Assembly (NCBI GenBank): GCA_905250115.1
Contig: CAJNOI010000098.1
Location: forward strand, 256,688-320,687
DNA length: 64,000 bases
Source of the DNA: Adineta steineri
Taxonomy: Eukaryota; Rotifera; Eurotatoria; Adinetida; Adinetidae
Reading direction: 5' to 3'
Under the pieces are notes generated by a model. It had not been told where the DNA came from, did not search any database, and saw only the letters and a program-made list of their open reading frames with translations. Position numbers and translations under genes: made by a program. This document shows positions 1 through 11,326 of this stretch, in pieces; positions within the stretch are counted from its first letter, which is position 1; each line of letters opens with the position of its first letter.

Positions 1-226
1 ATGTTAGCATAAATCATTGAAAGATTATCTAATTGAATATCAATTGCTTCTTCATAAAGAGCAAGATTAATATGAACCTAAACGATGTCAATCAATTGAA
101 CTAGATGTTTGATTAAGAAAAACAAAAAATCAATTTTCATGTTTTATTTTATAATTACAATTGAAAAAAAATGAAATAAAAAGAAATATAATATCTTGAT
201 TAAAAGAATAAAGTACATTAAAATGT

Positions 227-2070
227 TTATAGATCAATCTTGGCAATACGACGTACAAGTTCATCAAAATTGTAATGAGTTTTGACCGTTGTTGATGGTG
301 ATGATGATGCATCTGTTATCACGCCTGTTTTTTCTTCGTTATTGATTAAATCAGGTGTTAAAACCATAACACAATGTGCGAACCAATTCTTTGGTTTCAC
401 AAGTAAACAACCTTCACGTTGTAACTATAATTATAGATTTATAAGAAATAAATAAATAAAAAGTATATTTTATCAACTTACAAGTACAGCTAAAGCTCGA
501 TCCGATGTAATAATAATTGTACGTTTGTTTTTTTCCTGATTTTCAGGTCGACGAACTATATCTACTAACATATCATCAGTTGTTTTATATGTTGGTTGAG
601 CACTTGTAACTTTAACTGTATCAATTTGATCTAACTGACTTGCTGAATCATAAATAAGCTCAACATTTGGTATATGCATCTGTTGATTCCATGCTGCAGC
701 TATTTCTCCTATAGCACGTTCAGTTTTTTTACCAGCTCGATTTAAACATAAACGACGAAGAGAATCAACAACAAACATCATATTATTTCCATCAAGATAA
801 ACTTGTTCAATATCACGTGGCCAATCTTCTCGTTGATTTATTTTTATATACGCATTATGAATATCAGCTACTGAAGCTCGTTCTTCTCGATGATGACAAC
901 GCTTATGTTTTTTTTCTTGCATTCGAGTTTGTGTTAATTCAATTGAATCATTACATTCATGAAATGTTGCCAATACTCTTCTTGGATTACCATGTACACC
1001 AGCTAAGCGAAGTTTCTTAAGATTTTCAAGATCATCCGAACTGAAATCATGTCGTTTTCTACATGTTGATCCTGATTCATTACCTTCTTGTGTTGTTATT
1101 GTTGGTGATGTATTTCGATGTTTATGACGACATTCTTTTCGTTTGAGATGCTTTTCTTGTCGTTCTTGTGCAAATTGTTTAACAACATCGATGTCTCCAT
1201 TTGATTTTTCTAATAAACATGCTAAAATTCGTTTATTTTTTATTGAAAAATCTTCAGCTTCAAGTTGAGCAATTTGATTTGCATATTTTGTATAAAGTTC
1301 AGCAAATTTTGCCTTTCTTTCTGTACAACGGGATTTCATTTCAATGACCTATTATTGACATATTCTATTTACTATCTTTATATTTTAAAACACAAAACTT
1401 ACCTTGTTAACATCACCTTCATGTTTCTCCAATACTCGAAGTATCCATGGACGATCTACATTGATGCCAGAAGTAGCTAATTGAGCTAATTGACTGGCAT
1501 ATTTTGTTTTTAATTCTTCTCGTCGTTGACATCGAGATATACTAGTATCTCGATCTTTATGACAACGTTTTGTTTCACGTTCTTGTATGAATTTGTTAAC
1601 TTTTTCAATGTCACCATCAAAACGTTCCATTGTTTTCAATAAACGGAAACGTTTAAATGATTGAATTGATGGATGTTCCTGTTGTAATGTTGTTATTGCT
1701 GGACCAAAACGTGTTTCAAGTGACTCCCATTTATTACAACGTGCTTCACGTTGACTAAGACGTGCACAAACCTGATTAAGAAATATATATATATATATAT
1801 AAGAAATATATTATGCTAAAATATAATTTTTAATTTAGTTTTTTTTTTACGTTGATATATGAATATCAAACAACCTCCATTCCCCCGCATGAGAGGCATT
1901 AGCGGGCAATATAATTTATATTTTAAAGTAAAAAAGAACTATACCTTATCAAAATCTCCACCATGGCGTTGTAAGACACGAGTTAATTTGTTTTCGTTGA
2001 TATGTGGAAAACGTTCCTTGAGCATGGTTAATTGTTCAGTATTTTGTTGTTGTTGTTCGTTTGTAGACAT
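227..2070 (-). CDS. UBA-like repeat protein with a C-terminal NYN/YacP-type PIN-like domain
   Basis: Four exons on the minus strand: 1945-2070, 1403-1771, 482-1348 and 227-424. All join GT..AG in phase and give about 519 aa; the start is the ATG at 2070. The N-terminal two thirds carries four or five degenerate repeats with the core 'L..rh.GDidkV' (GGDFDKV, DGDIEKV, EGDVNKV, NGDIDVV), spaced by charged Arg/Lys/His-rich stretches, which resemble UBA/CUE helices. Near residue 350 lies YLDGNNMMF and near 445 IIITSDRALA. This acidic, strand-rich pair is what YacP/NYN-type PIN-like RNases use to bind metal. A role in RNA cleavage or tRNA/rRNA quality control is inference. Nothing looks broken. The UBA label is weaker than the NYN label, and the repeats may be a rotifer-specific helical module. 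Confidence 0.72.
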
Positions 2071-2958
2071 GTTTGTTTTGTATAAAGAATAATATGAATA
2101 GAAAATAGCAGAAAAAACATCCCTTTATATACTGAAGAAATGAGTAATCTTTGTAACTTACGCAATACAGGTGAAATACTATTACTAATTCTCTTCTTAG
2201 CCAATCAAAAAACTTTTGTCGACGTGGCAAACAATTATGCTATCTTACTCATACACGATGACTCATTCAGATAAACATTTTGTACTTATGAAAACTTTAT
2301 GAGACAAAAGGTCAACGATTTATCATGATTAAAACACTAGAATTTTCTTATTGTTCTAGAAGATTATGAGTTATCTTTGTCAATGATGTAGTTGCAACAC
2401 TTCGTACCGATTGTATATGATTCATCATCTTTTTAATACTATATCGATAGAAAACTATTAAATAATAAAAACCTGTTTGAACATTTGAAATACATAAATA
2501 GAATAAAGATAAAATAAATTCTCTAAAATAGATGCGATCTGTTCTTTAAAAAAAAACCAGAAACGATACATTTATTCATAATGCGATAAAATGTTTTGTT
2601 GAATTAATACTACTTCGAAGGTATGCAATATATTTATTCAATAAACTAATATTGAAATCTAATCAAATGGTAATAAAATTTTCAGCAACAGCATTATAAA
2701 TCGTTATCGAATTTGAAGAATCTTTTTTTCATGTGATATCGAAATATTTTATCGGTATACGAATAATGCTTTATTTATATTTTACGCACGAGTACATTGT
2801 TAAGTTAGAAGAATATTTTAAAACTTATCATTTATAGTATCAAAGTTTTTTTTCTCGCTATTTTTCAATACATATTGTATAATAAAAATCTTAAAGTTTA
2901 TTTTTATATCATATTAAAGTAAAATAAAAATGAAAGTTTTGAATTTCTTTTTTTTTTA
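2071..2958. other. Intergenic, no gene seen
   Basis: AT-rich spacer between the NYN gene start and the small membrane-protein gene. Only short chance ORFs and homopolymers occur. The first part should contain the promoter of the NYN-domain gene, but no clear TATA element is visible. Confidence 0.5.
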
Positions 2959-3516
2959 TTAAGATCGTCCAACTAATTTTGTATTAATAATTGCTGTTGA
3001 AATATCAACTTGAGCTATTGGCATATCATCTTTATCAAATCGTATCATTTCAGAACCAAACGAACCAAAAACTTCAAGACATTTTGGTTTTGGACAAAAT
3101 ATACGACGTACAACATAACAAGGCCATGCACATATCAATGTCATCCAAAGAAGAAAGAAAAATGTTGGTTGTTCACCACGACATTCACGCATTTGATCAA
3201 TATTATGTAAAAAAATAGCCGAATCGGTATGTGCAGGATCAGAACATCCTCCACAACACATATATTCTTGATATCGTGTAAGAAGTCGAATATCTGTAAG
3301 AACTGTATAATAACCATTATTACAACAACATAGATTATCTTTATATTCCCATTCACGATAGACTTTTTCACTTGGTAATAAAGCAAAACTATTATTTATT
3401 GGACGTAAATAAGCTTGTTGAGGTTGTTGAGTTTGAACACGAGTTGGTACAACAGTCCTAAATATATTAATAAGAATAAATGCTTGACAAGAAAAAAAAC
3501 AAAGATTTTCTTACAT
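2959..3516 (-). CDS. Small membrane protein with a Cys-rich, PH-like N-terminal half; start codon split by an intron
   Basis: The coding exon is 2959-3457, and a 57-nt intron (3458-3514) with GTAAG..TTTAG ends precedes it. The only in-frame ATG before Thr-Val-Val-Pro is built from AT at 3516-3515 plus G at 3457. An in-frame TAA lies a few codons further upstream, so translation probably starts at this spliced ATG. The 166-aa product has GYYTVLTDIRLLTRYQEY, a pattern like bacterial-type PH (bPH) domains. Cys-rich turns (LCCCNN, MCCGGC) follow, then one hydrophobic segment (FFFLLWMTLICAWPCYVV) and a basic/Cys-containing C-terminus. Function is unknown; membrane anchoring is inferred. A shorter product from the internal Met of MCCGGC (3261) is the alternative. 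Confidence 0.6.
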
Positions 3517-4020
3517 GTTTCGATATACTGTGTTGTATAAAGAAAAGAATTAAATAGAATGAGGTGCAGTTGATGAATTTTAATTTAATAGAATAATAAT
3601 GGCTTCATCTATTTGATTTTCTTTTCTTTTTTGTATTCTTCAATGATCATATGATGAATTCAAATACATAACTATAACTTTATATTGATTGATTAAAAAT
3701 AAGAAATAGAATGGTAGGCGTTTTTATTTTTTATGTATATTTTATTATAATAATAATAATAATTGAAATATTTTTTTGTATCGATTAAGTACAAAGGCAA
3801 TATCTCGTGTTTTACTCAATTTCTATTTGTTCTCTAAATCAAATTACTGATAGAATACTTAGAATATCTGAAATATCACGTCATGCAATCGATAACACAA
3901 CATCAGTTAAGGAAGCTCTTAATTTAGTCATATAGTTCATAATAACGCTTCAAATGTAAGGAAAATTGTTTCTCGAAGGATCGACCATTCTTCCAATAAA
4001 CAACTATTACATTAGTTTAA
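3517..4020. other. Intergenic, no gene seen
   Basis: About 500 bases of AT-rich spacer with small ATA/ATT runs. It lies between the 5' end of the small membrane-protein gene and the 3' end of the receptor gene. Confidence 0.5.
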
Positions 4021-4899
4021 TTAATTTATTATTGGCATAATAACTCGCTGTCGTCTTAGCAAGCAAAACATTCTACGAATTTTAGTTTTAAGTGTTGGTA
4101 TTGATCCACAACAAATAAATGGAAAAGTAAACGTGGTATAATAACTAAATAAATACGCATATGATATTACTATTCTTTCTGTATCTATGGGTAATCCAAA
4201 TACATAACAAAATTGTAAGAATACCCATGGCATTTGAAAAAATAGATAAATTATTGCGATTGATAAAATTTGAACAGCTAATTTTCGTTGTTGTCGCCAT
4301 TGGATAGAGCGATTTAAACGAGTTTTTTGCCATAGAATATGTACGAGAAGTCCTATACTTAAAATAACAATATTTAATGTTGGAATGAATTGATGAAATA
4401 CAATATCTAATTTTGAAAATATTGGATCAAAATATATACAAGGTACGAATACACCATTAATCGTTAATTGATAATTGAAATCTTGACAAGATGGATAAAA
4501 TATAACAATATTATAATAACGATAATGAAATATAAGAATATGTCTTTCTATTGTTGCCCAAGAAAATAGTAACAATTGTATTGTATAAAATCCAAAATCA
4601 ATAAATGTCCAAAAACGAGCAAATATAAGATTGACTTGCCAAGTACGATCAACTCGATAATAATGAAGAATAAATGAAATATCTGTTAATTCATAAATCA
4701 AATTTATTAATAGAAGAATAATAATAACATGATTATATAAAGCTCCGCGAAGATTTCGATAAAACAGAAGATAGTACAAAACAAAAAGGCAGCATAAAAT
4801 CGATAAGATATTGGAAAATAAAAAAGTCCAAAATAGGATAATCGAAGAAATCACCACGTTGAATTGTGAATCAGATAAATCTTCGCTTGAATTTGACAT
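4021..4899 (-). CDS. Rhodopsin-class 7TM receptor, rotifer type, apparently lacking TM4
   Basis: Single-exon ORF of 292 aa with hydrophobic helices at about residues 15-45, 55-80, 100-117, 165-192, 208-232 and 243-264. The DRY-like motif is ERH at 118-120, directly after TM3. The loop between TM5 and TM6 is short and basic (RLNRSIQWRQQRKL), and the C-terminal tail is basic (KTKIRRMFCLLRRQR), as in class A receptors. Cys138 and Cys154 sit in the region of extracellular loop 2. After ERHILIFHYR the sequence runs straight into YYNIVIFYPSC. There is no room for a fourth helix, and the DNA there has no intron. The ligand is unknown. It may be an unusual receptor, or a copy with an internal in-frame deletion. 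Confidence 0.7.
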   Translation of the reverse strand: MSNSSEDLSDSQFNVVISSIILFWTFLFSNILSILCCLFVLYYLLFYRNLRGALYNHVIIILLLINLIYELTDISFILHYYRVDRTWQVNLIFARFWTFIDFGFYTIQLLLFSWATIERHILIFHYRYYNIVIFYPSCQDFNYQLTINGVFVPCIYFDPIFSKLDIVFHQFIPTLNIVILSIGLLVHILWQKTRLNRSIQWRQQRKLAVQILSIAIIYLFFQMPWVFLQFCYVFGLPIDTERIVISYAYLFSYYTTFTFPFICCGSIPTLKTKIRRMFCLLRRQRVIMPIIN

Positions 4900-5381
4900 T
4901 AAATAATAAAAGTAAAGAGAATTTCCTCGAGAAAGAAAATGTTCTTTTTTCTATGACTTCGTTTGTCTACTTAAAAATTATTTATCTTCAAAAGTTCACT
5001 GTGTAATATCCATTATCTAACTACAACAGATATATATATATCCGCATTTATTAGTTCTTTTGTATGAAAAGAACAATATAATTTCATAAGAGAAAAAAAT
5101 TGAATAGGTATTTAATGAATAAATAAAGTGAGTCTATAAGAAACTAAACTTTTATTCAACTCAGCCATAGTCAAAGATATTTGGTACTTCATATATAAAG
5201 TGGATGTAGATGTGACTGTGTGTTTGATAATTACTTATACCTATACCTACATTCGCACTCTAATTCTTTTAAAATCGTCTGTTTAGATTTGTAGACTATC
5301 AATTTTTGAAATAATTTTATTTGAATACATTCATAGAAAAAATTAGCGATAAATTAGTTCACTAGATAAAAAAACAATTGA
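4900..5381. other. Intergenic with a weak G-rich/C-rich hairpin-like motif
   Basis: Spacer between the receptor gene start and the RBR ligase 3' end. Around 5200-5262 a G/T-rich run (TGGATGTAGATGTGACTGTG) is followed by a C-rich run (CCTATACCTACATTCGCACT). It is a weak member of the telomere-like paired repeat family seen elsewhere in the window. Confidence 0.4.
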
Positions 5382-6911
5382 TTAATGACAATTTTGACAA
5401 TTTGGTACACAAAGTTTTCCATTGTCCACACGACATCGACAACCACCAGTTGTATCACCACGTCCTTTCGGACCCCAACGAGGACCTTGTGTTGGCCACT
5501 AAATAAAATGATAAAAAAAGATCTTTTTTTTAAATAAAGATTTGTCTAACACAAATTTCTATTTTGCATTGAGTACATTGAATCCAATCGCAACCAGCTG
5601 CTTTTTGAATTATAACACGACAACCAGGACTAATACATACATATAGATAGAAAAAAAGATATTCGAAAAATTCATACCAATACATAGCTTCTTTATTTTT
5701 GATCATCAACTACATATTAAAAAAAGGTAAACATTAAATAAATGAACTAAATATGTTTTTTTTTCCTAATTTTACATACTTCTAAATGTTCTATATCTTG
5801 TCGAACAGTACTATCATTTGCTTCTTTCAATTTTTTCATATCTTGATATTCACTACCTGCATATAAAATAAATCTATAAACTTATTTGAGAAATATCGTA
5901 AACTTACAAGTTTGACCTTCATGTATAACTGAACAAGCTAAACAAATCCAATGTTTACAACCCTATGAAAAGACAAACTGAAAAGAAAATTCAGTCTCAT
6001 CGTTAGTCTTTAACAATTACATTACAAAATATAATATCATTAGCATGTTCTGGTTCTATGAACCACCAATGTGTACAATCAGGTGTAATACAATGAAATG
6101 TTTTATTGCGACTTTCAGCAAAACGCATACCAACATCATGAAGACGATCAATTATTTTTTGATCAGCGTTTAAATCGCTAACAACCTAAAATATCATATA
6201 AAATCTTATGAAACTGTAAATAATTTTATTTAATTCTTACACCTCGAAGTTCTCTTTCTTCTAATAATGCAGTACAATCATCATGTGGACATTTAACTAT
6301 TGGTTCAGTATTCGTTTCAATTAATCGCAAAAGACATGGTTTGCAAAGTGAATGAAGACAATTACGAAATAGAATACCTTCATTTTTCTCAATTGTATCA
6401 AAACAAGTTATACATTCAAATGGTTCATCATTTCGATAATAAGGTTTTTCATCTTCTGTAGATAATTCATGTAAGAATTTTCTTGATTTTTCTTGATTAT
6501 TTAATTGTGATGAATAATTAGTATCATTATCATTAACAATAAGAAATTCTTCCAGACATGTTCGTAATATTTCATGGAATTTATCACGTGAATTTCTATT
6601 TAACCATATTCGACATATTTCATTCTTTCCATTGAGTATATCAGGTTGTTCAATTGATAATGCGAAAACATATTGATTGCGATTTGTAAGTGGCCAATTG
6701 AAAATTTCCTGAAGAAATAATAATTATAGAATTATATATTTAATCTATAATATATTCTTACAAATTTACGATTATTTAAATCAATAGCACGTAAATTATA
6801 ATCACCAATATCATATTGACGTAATTCTATTAAGCATCGATCGAAATTGATAGATTTATTTGTTAATGAATTGAATTGAATACGACATTCACTATAAACT
6901 TCTACACTCAT
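5382..6911 (-). CDS. RBR E3 ubiquitin ligase, HOIL-1/RBCK1-like
   Basis: Eight exons (6762-6911, 6241-6708, 6021-6185, 5908-5962, 5780-5856, 5678-5709, 5551-5629, 5382-5498), all GT..AG and in phase, give about 380 aa. RING1 is [20 protein letters not shown] is [20 protein letters not shown]2 is [16 protein letters not shown] followed by CTQCKIEIC, with Cys of GCDW in the catalytic thioester position. The C-terminus ([15 protein letters not shown], then CQNCH) matches the distinctive tail of animal HOIL-1, a LUBAC subunit. The first about 170 residues look like a PH-type fold (strands, then [20 protein letters not shown] as end helix), with no clear UBL or NZF. The start at 6911 (MSVEVY) is preferred; an in-frame ATG at 7013 is possible. 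No gene symbol is given because orthology was not tested. Confidence 0.85.
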
Positions 6912-7732
6912 ATTATCTAATTTACAGAAAGAAAGTATCGTAGAAAAATATGAAATCAAAAGTAACCCAAGGTGTGAATCAAAACAACATAGTTTTAATA
7001 TGACAACACCCACATCTAAAACATCATAAAGAATAACTATTCAGTTATATTAAGAAGATTGCATTTAAAAAACTTCTTCTAATACTTCCAGTTAATAGAT
7101 CTTAATGAATAGAATAAAAATTTTGTACAAAAAATACTACTAGATTTAGAAGTAATCTATCATCTCTCACAGATGACATGTGCGCTGGGATGTTTACTAA
7201 TCTCTTCGATAGAGAACATCGTGAAAGGAATACATGATTTTTTAAATGATGTAAAAATTTGGCTTTGAGAAAATCCTGATAGTGCACAAAAAACTATATA
7301 TTTTTGTAAATTTTAAATTACGATCTTCAATAATAAATAGCATCTTATAAATTTATCTAAGAAAAAAACGAGACAGCATTAATTATAACTTACGATCTAT
7401 TTGATCACTGATCTTTTCAAATTTAATATAAAGTGAATCAAGAATGAATTTGGAAAAAATTACTTGTTTTTTTTATTCATTACAAAATGTAAGCAAGTAG
7501 AGAATGTATTCTTTCGTCAATAGAATAGTAAACGACATTTTCAATGTTGATACTATAACAGCGTATAGAACGCAAAAGAATAATATTATAAGGCAAAAAG
7601 GAATAGAAAGAGAATAACAACATGCGAGTGGTGACTAATACTATTTACCTACTTATATCTTTTTCTCTTTTCTTCCAACATCAATAATAACCAACAAAAT
7701 ATTTATTAGACTATTCGATACTTATATATTCA
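6912..7732. other. Intergenic, no gene seen
   Basis: AT-rich spacer upstream of the RBR ligase gene. It may contain the ligase promoter and 5' UTR. Chance ORFs of about 60 codons have no recognisable motifs. Confidence 0.45.
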
Positions 7733-9163
7733 ACGTCAAGAAAAGTATTATAGCTTTTTTGACATCATCTTAAACTACCGTTAAGATCAGTCTACATATA
7801 GTTATACATATACAGGATTATGATTATTGTTATTCTATGATCAGCTGTAAAGTAAAGTAAATCAAATAATTCGTTTTAATGCATGAATTTTTATAGTCAT
7901 TATTGTTCAATAAAAAACAATCATTTTTTCTTATAAAATCATAATTATTTCAACTCAAAAAAAGTCGAAAATATATGATTTTGTTATTAATCCAAAGAGA
8001 CCATGGAGTTCGATCGTCACGTCGATTAATACAAAGTTAAATGACTCGATCTGTAATTGTAACTTGATCTTTCTATTAAATTTGATACGAAATAAATTTT
8101 AGACAAGAATATCAAGACCATTGGCACATCCTATAGTATAGTCATAAGTATTAAATTTTCAGTAAAAATAACATAACAATCTGAACGTCTGTTATTAGAT
8201 AAACAATAGCTTTATCTTTTTAATTTAAAAATATATAAATATTGAGAATACGTATATTATAAGTCATTGTTGTCGTTCTCACGTTGAATAATAATTATTT
8301 TTCTTTCATTTACATTTATCTTGCTGAAAATTTCTCTTAAAATATAATCTAAAGACTTTAATATTCAGTAGTTACTTATCCAAGATGTTTCGCAAGTGCA
8401 TCAAATTCAACTATTTAATATTTTAACGAGAATAGAGACTTATCTATATGTAGATTTGAATCAAATTCGAGAAAATTCAAAACAAAATATGAAATTTGTT
8501 ATTGGTACCGATACGTACCTTTCACTAATAGTGTTTAATGAAATTTCTCTATGGATACTACCATAAGTGATTATCATATATTTCAATTGAATTGTAGCTT
8601 AGTATATGGATCAATTCTTTTTATCACTACTCGCTTTTTTTACAATAATAGTTTCTACTGAAATGCATTTCGTAAGATTAAAAGTGATTACCTATATTAT
8701 GTTTCCCGAATGAAATGAGTCAGAATTTTGAAAGGAAGACACGAATATCTGCTTCTTCAATAGCTTTGAAATTTTATTGATGTGAAAAATGCCACGTGAC
8801 TACATGCCTCCTTCTTTATCTTTTTATTCTTATCGTATTGTACCTTAACATAGTATCACATAAATTTGTGGGTATTTCGTTCTACTTCTATGGTTTTGAT
8901 GCTCATGTTCACGCTGACCAAACAGTAGTAAATGTTTAGAATTATTTTTATAAGCACTTCTCAATGTAACAATAAAAAGAGCAAATTTAAAGACAAAACT
9001 AATTTTTAATGTGTATTGTAATATGGTACAATACATTATTATGACAGAAGCATATTTTCTCACTCAAATATAATATTTTTGTCATATCATAGACGTAAAC
9101 GAAATAGTATAAAAGCGAGTCTATTGTATGTGAAATAAAGAGAAAAGTTTTAAAAAATGCAAC
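7733..9163 (+). repeat. Duplicated promoter-proximal block, copy A
   Basis: About 1.4 kb that aligns with 17572-19107 in the same orientation. Many stretches are identical, one of about 200 nt in the 8105-8330 region. Copy A ends at ATGCAAC (9157-9163), the same seven bases that begin the intact gene at 19101. It also keeps the TATAAAAG box at 9108-9115. It lacks roughly 120 bases present near 17900-18050 in copy B. After ATGCAAC the sequence departs completely from copy B. So this is the upstream half of a broken paralogue of the 19101 gene. Confidence 0.85.
9108..9115 (+). promoter_or_regulatory. TATA box of the broken copy A
   Basis: TATAAAAG about 42 bases before the orphan ATG at 9157. 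It is conserved with the box at 19052-19059. Confidence 0.5.
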
Positions 9164-9837
9164 AGTATTAAAACTGACGCTGACTCAAGTAAACTTCAGT
9201 AAATTTCTAAAAAACAAATATAATCATCAGAAAATTATTTCATAAGATATTCTAATCGAAGTCTTTGCGTTCTCATCATTATAATAATATGAATATTTTT
9301 AATCAAATAATTCAAATATTTGAATTATTTTTGTTTATTAATGATGTCGCTTTAGTTTATTCAAGATATTGGTACAAGTAATTACAGTTTAACTTTTCTT
9401 TATATCTTCTGACAATTTTGATATCTTGAGGAAAGATCTTAATAAGATCTGTGGTACAAACACATAAAATCCGATCAAGATATGCTTTCTCAAAAAAAAA
9501 TTCTTTTTTTAAGATCTTGGCAAGATCTTACTTACAAGATGTTCGACTAGGGTAAACATACACTGTTGGAGTTTTCTTTTATATTCTTATTTTTTTACAA
9601 GTATATTTGTAAACGATGGATTATATTTCATATTATTTGACTTTTTTTGCATGAATAAAGAAAAGCAATACTTATCTGTAATAAAGAATATTATGATGTT
9701 TAACATAGTATTACTAACTAAAAGATCACGAATAAAAATATTTAACTGAGGATTAAGAAAAAAATATGTTAATATTCTGTAAAATGTGACATTATAGAGA
9801 TTATTATTGTTTCAAGTCCGATTTTAATAGCTATACA
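9164..9837. other. Left part of the segment interrupting the copy A gene
   Basis: No gene. It contains clustered AAGATCTT-type palindromic motifs (around 9432-9540, e.g. AAGATCTTGGCAAGATCTT). It begins where homology to copy B stops abruptly. With 9838-11326 it forms the about 2.16-kb stretch lying between the start codon and the exon 1 remnant. Confidence 0.4.
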
Positions 9838-10893
9838 TCAGACGTTTGATATTTGTTTTACGTAAATAGTGGTTGTTATTCTATCCGCATCGGTTGATAT
9901 TCTATCCGTATTGATACTCATCACTTGAAATAAACAACCAGGCATCATTAAAACTTCTTCTTCTTCTGGAAATATTGATAAATGTCCAATATCAAGTGCT
10001 GATGTTCGATTGCGAATTTCATAAATAATAATGACAGATATTTTGCTTGTTGATGGATTTAGTGGCATTGAAAAACGCATGGCAACTTCATATGATTTTG
10101 ATGTTGATAGAAATGCTTTATTTACAAAAAGAGCACCAATTTCATATATTTCGACGTCTTCGTGAGTTATCAGCATACCTCGATATGTTATTCCACGATA
10201 ATGATAATCTTTCAGTGCAGGATTTCTCATCAATACGCCTGTATAGTAACCACTCCATTTATGACATAGTTTTTTGTATACTTTTTTTGCATTACCTGTT
10301 GCCATGTATATATTAAGGTGACGGTAGAAGAAACAATCTAACGTGTAAGCTCTCAACAAAAATACAGCATCATTCTTTTCTTTTGCTTCATTTAAATAGT
10401 ATCTGAATAATCTAGTTTCTTCTGATTGATCATTTGGTATTATTTCAGCTGCTTCTATCTTTTCCACTGTTTTTCTCACACCACGATCCTTAATACAACC
10501 ACGTTCTATAGCACGTGCAAGCCACAGGGCATGTTTTTTGTCGAAGTACCAGACAACTTTTTCACCTTCTTTCGATGGACGTACACCATAATGCTTTTCT
10601 ATTTCTTCTGGCATATGATGCATACGACGCATACGAGTAAAATTTTTAGAATTTTCTGTAGTTGGTACTGGCGATCTCGGTATATGTTTATTTTCAGCAT
10701 CTGCTGTATTGGAAGATCTATTGTCAGAAGTACGATCACTTTCTGAACGATGATCCGAGCCAGTAGTTTGAGGGGGGGAATCTTCATATAATTTTAAATT
10801 ATTGAGCTCAATATGAGATGTACAAGGATGTTGAGATTCGATGTCATCGTTTAGATAAGTATCGTGCGACTTGTACATTTTATTTTTTGCCAT
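9838..10893 (-). CDS. NAD:arginine ADP-ribosyltransferase-type protein
   Basis: Intronless ORF of 351 aa. The first about 100 residues are Ser/Thr/Asp-rich and probably disordered. The catalytic domain fills the C-terminal half and shows the R-S-E signature of arginine-type ARTs: TYRGM with Arg238, FLSTS with Ser/Thr/Ser at 263-265, and FPEEEEVL at about 309-315 giving the E-x-E pair. These residues bind NAD and transfer ADP-ribose, usually to arginine. No signal peptide or GPI-type tail is seen, so a cytosolic or nuclear protein is inferred. The gene lies inside the segment that splits copy A of the duplicated block and is oriented opposite to the broken gene. A second ART lies 2 kb away on the same strand. 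Expanded ART families are typical of bdelloids. Confidence 0.82.
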   Translation of the reverse strand: MAKNKMYKSHDTYLNDDIESQHPCTSHIELNNLKLYEDSPPQTTGSDHRSESDRTSDNRSSNTADAENKHIPRSPVPTTENSKNFTRMRRMHHMPEEIEKHYGVRPSKEGEKVVWYFDKKHALWLARAIERGCIKDRGVRKTVEKIEAAEIIPNDQSEETRLFRYYLNEAKEKNDAVFLLRAYTLDCFFYRHLNIYMATGNAKKVYKKLCHKWSGYYTGVLMRNPALKDYHYRGITYRGMLITHEDVEIYEIGALFVNKAFLSTSKSYEVAMRFSMPLNPSTSKISVIIIYEIRNRTSALDIGHLSIFPEEEEVLMMPGCLFQVMSINTDRISTDADRITTTIYVKQISNV

Positions 10894-11326
10894 GTTCTAA
10901 AAAATACTTTATATATTTAAATTGATCACGCACATGTGTAAGCTTTTTTTTTGTTGGCAAAAACAAAATTTTTTTTCATTTTCTCTTTTACGTCAGTATG
11001 TTGCTATTCTGCGACATAACTTTGTTTATTGTTGTTACATTGTTATTTCAATGAAACGGAATGAAACATGACAACTTCTGAAGTTTGTTGATCTATATGA
11101 TCATTATCGAAAGAATATATATCCTGACGAAACTTTTAAACTGTCATTTGATAATTAAAATAAAGAAGAAATTTCGTCTGATTGATACATACATATATAT
11201 GTGTAGTTAATCTTCTATAGATGTCCTAATATACCTATAAACAAAAAAAAATTAATTTTAACAGTTGGATACGTTAAAATTAATAAAAAGTGATTCATCA
11301 TAGACAATATCATAAATATTAATCGT
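10894..11326. other. Upstream region of the ART gene, right part of the interrupting segment
   Basis: AT-rich, presumably the ART promoter. It contains a perfect 12-bp hairpin at 11251-11284 and ends where homology to exon 1 of the 19101 gene resumes. No gene is seen. Confidence 0.4.
11251..11284. repeat. Perfect 12-bp inverted repeat
   Basis: ATTAATTTTAAC at 11251-11262 is the exact reverse complement of GTTAAAATTAAT at 11273-11284, with a 10-base loop. It lies close to the right edge of the segment that interrupts copy A. Confidence 0.65.

Noticed and set aside
8845-9063. Antisense ORF of 72 codons, conserved at 18792-19007
   Set aside because: Conservation is explained by the DNA duplication. 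It lies in the promoter region of the sense gene, has no motif, and its end drifts between copies.
9164-11326. A standard transposon carrying the ART gene
   Set aside because: No terminal inverted repeats and no target-site duplication could be seen at 9163/9164 and 11326/11327.
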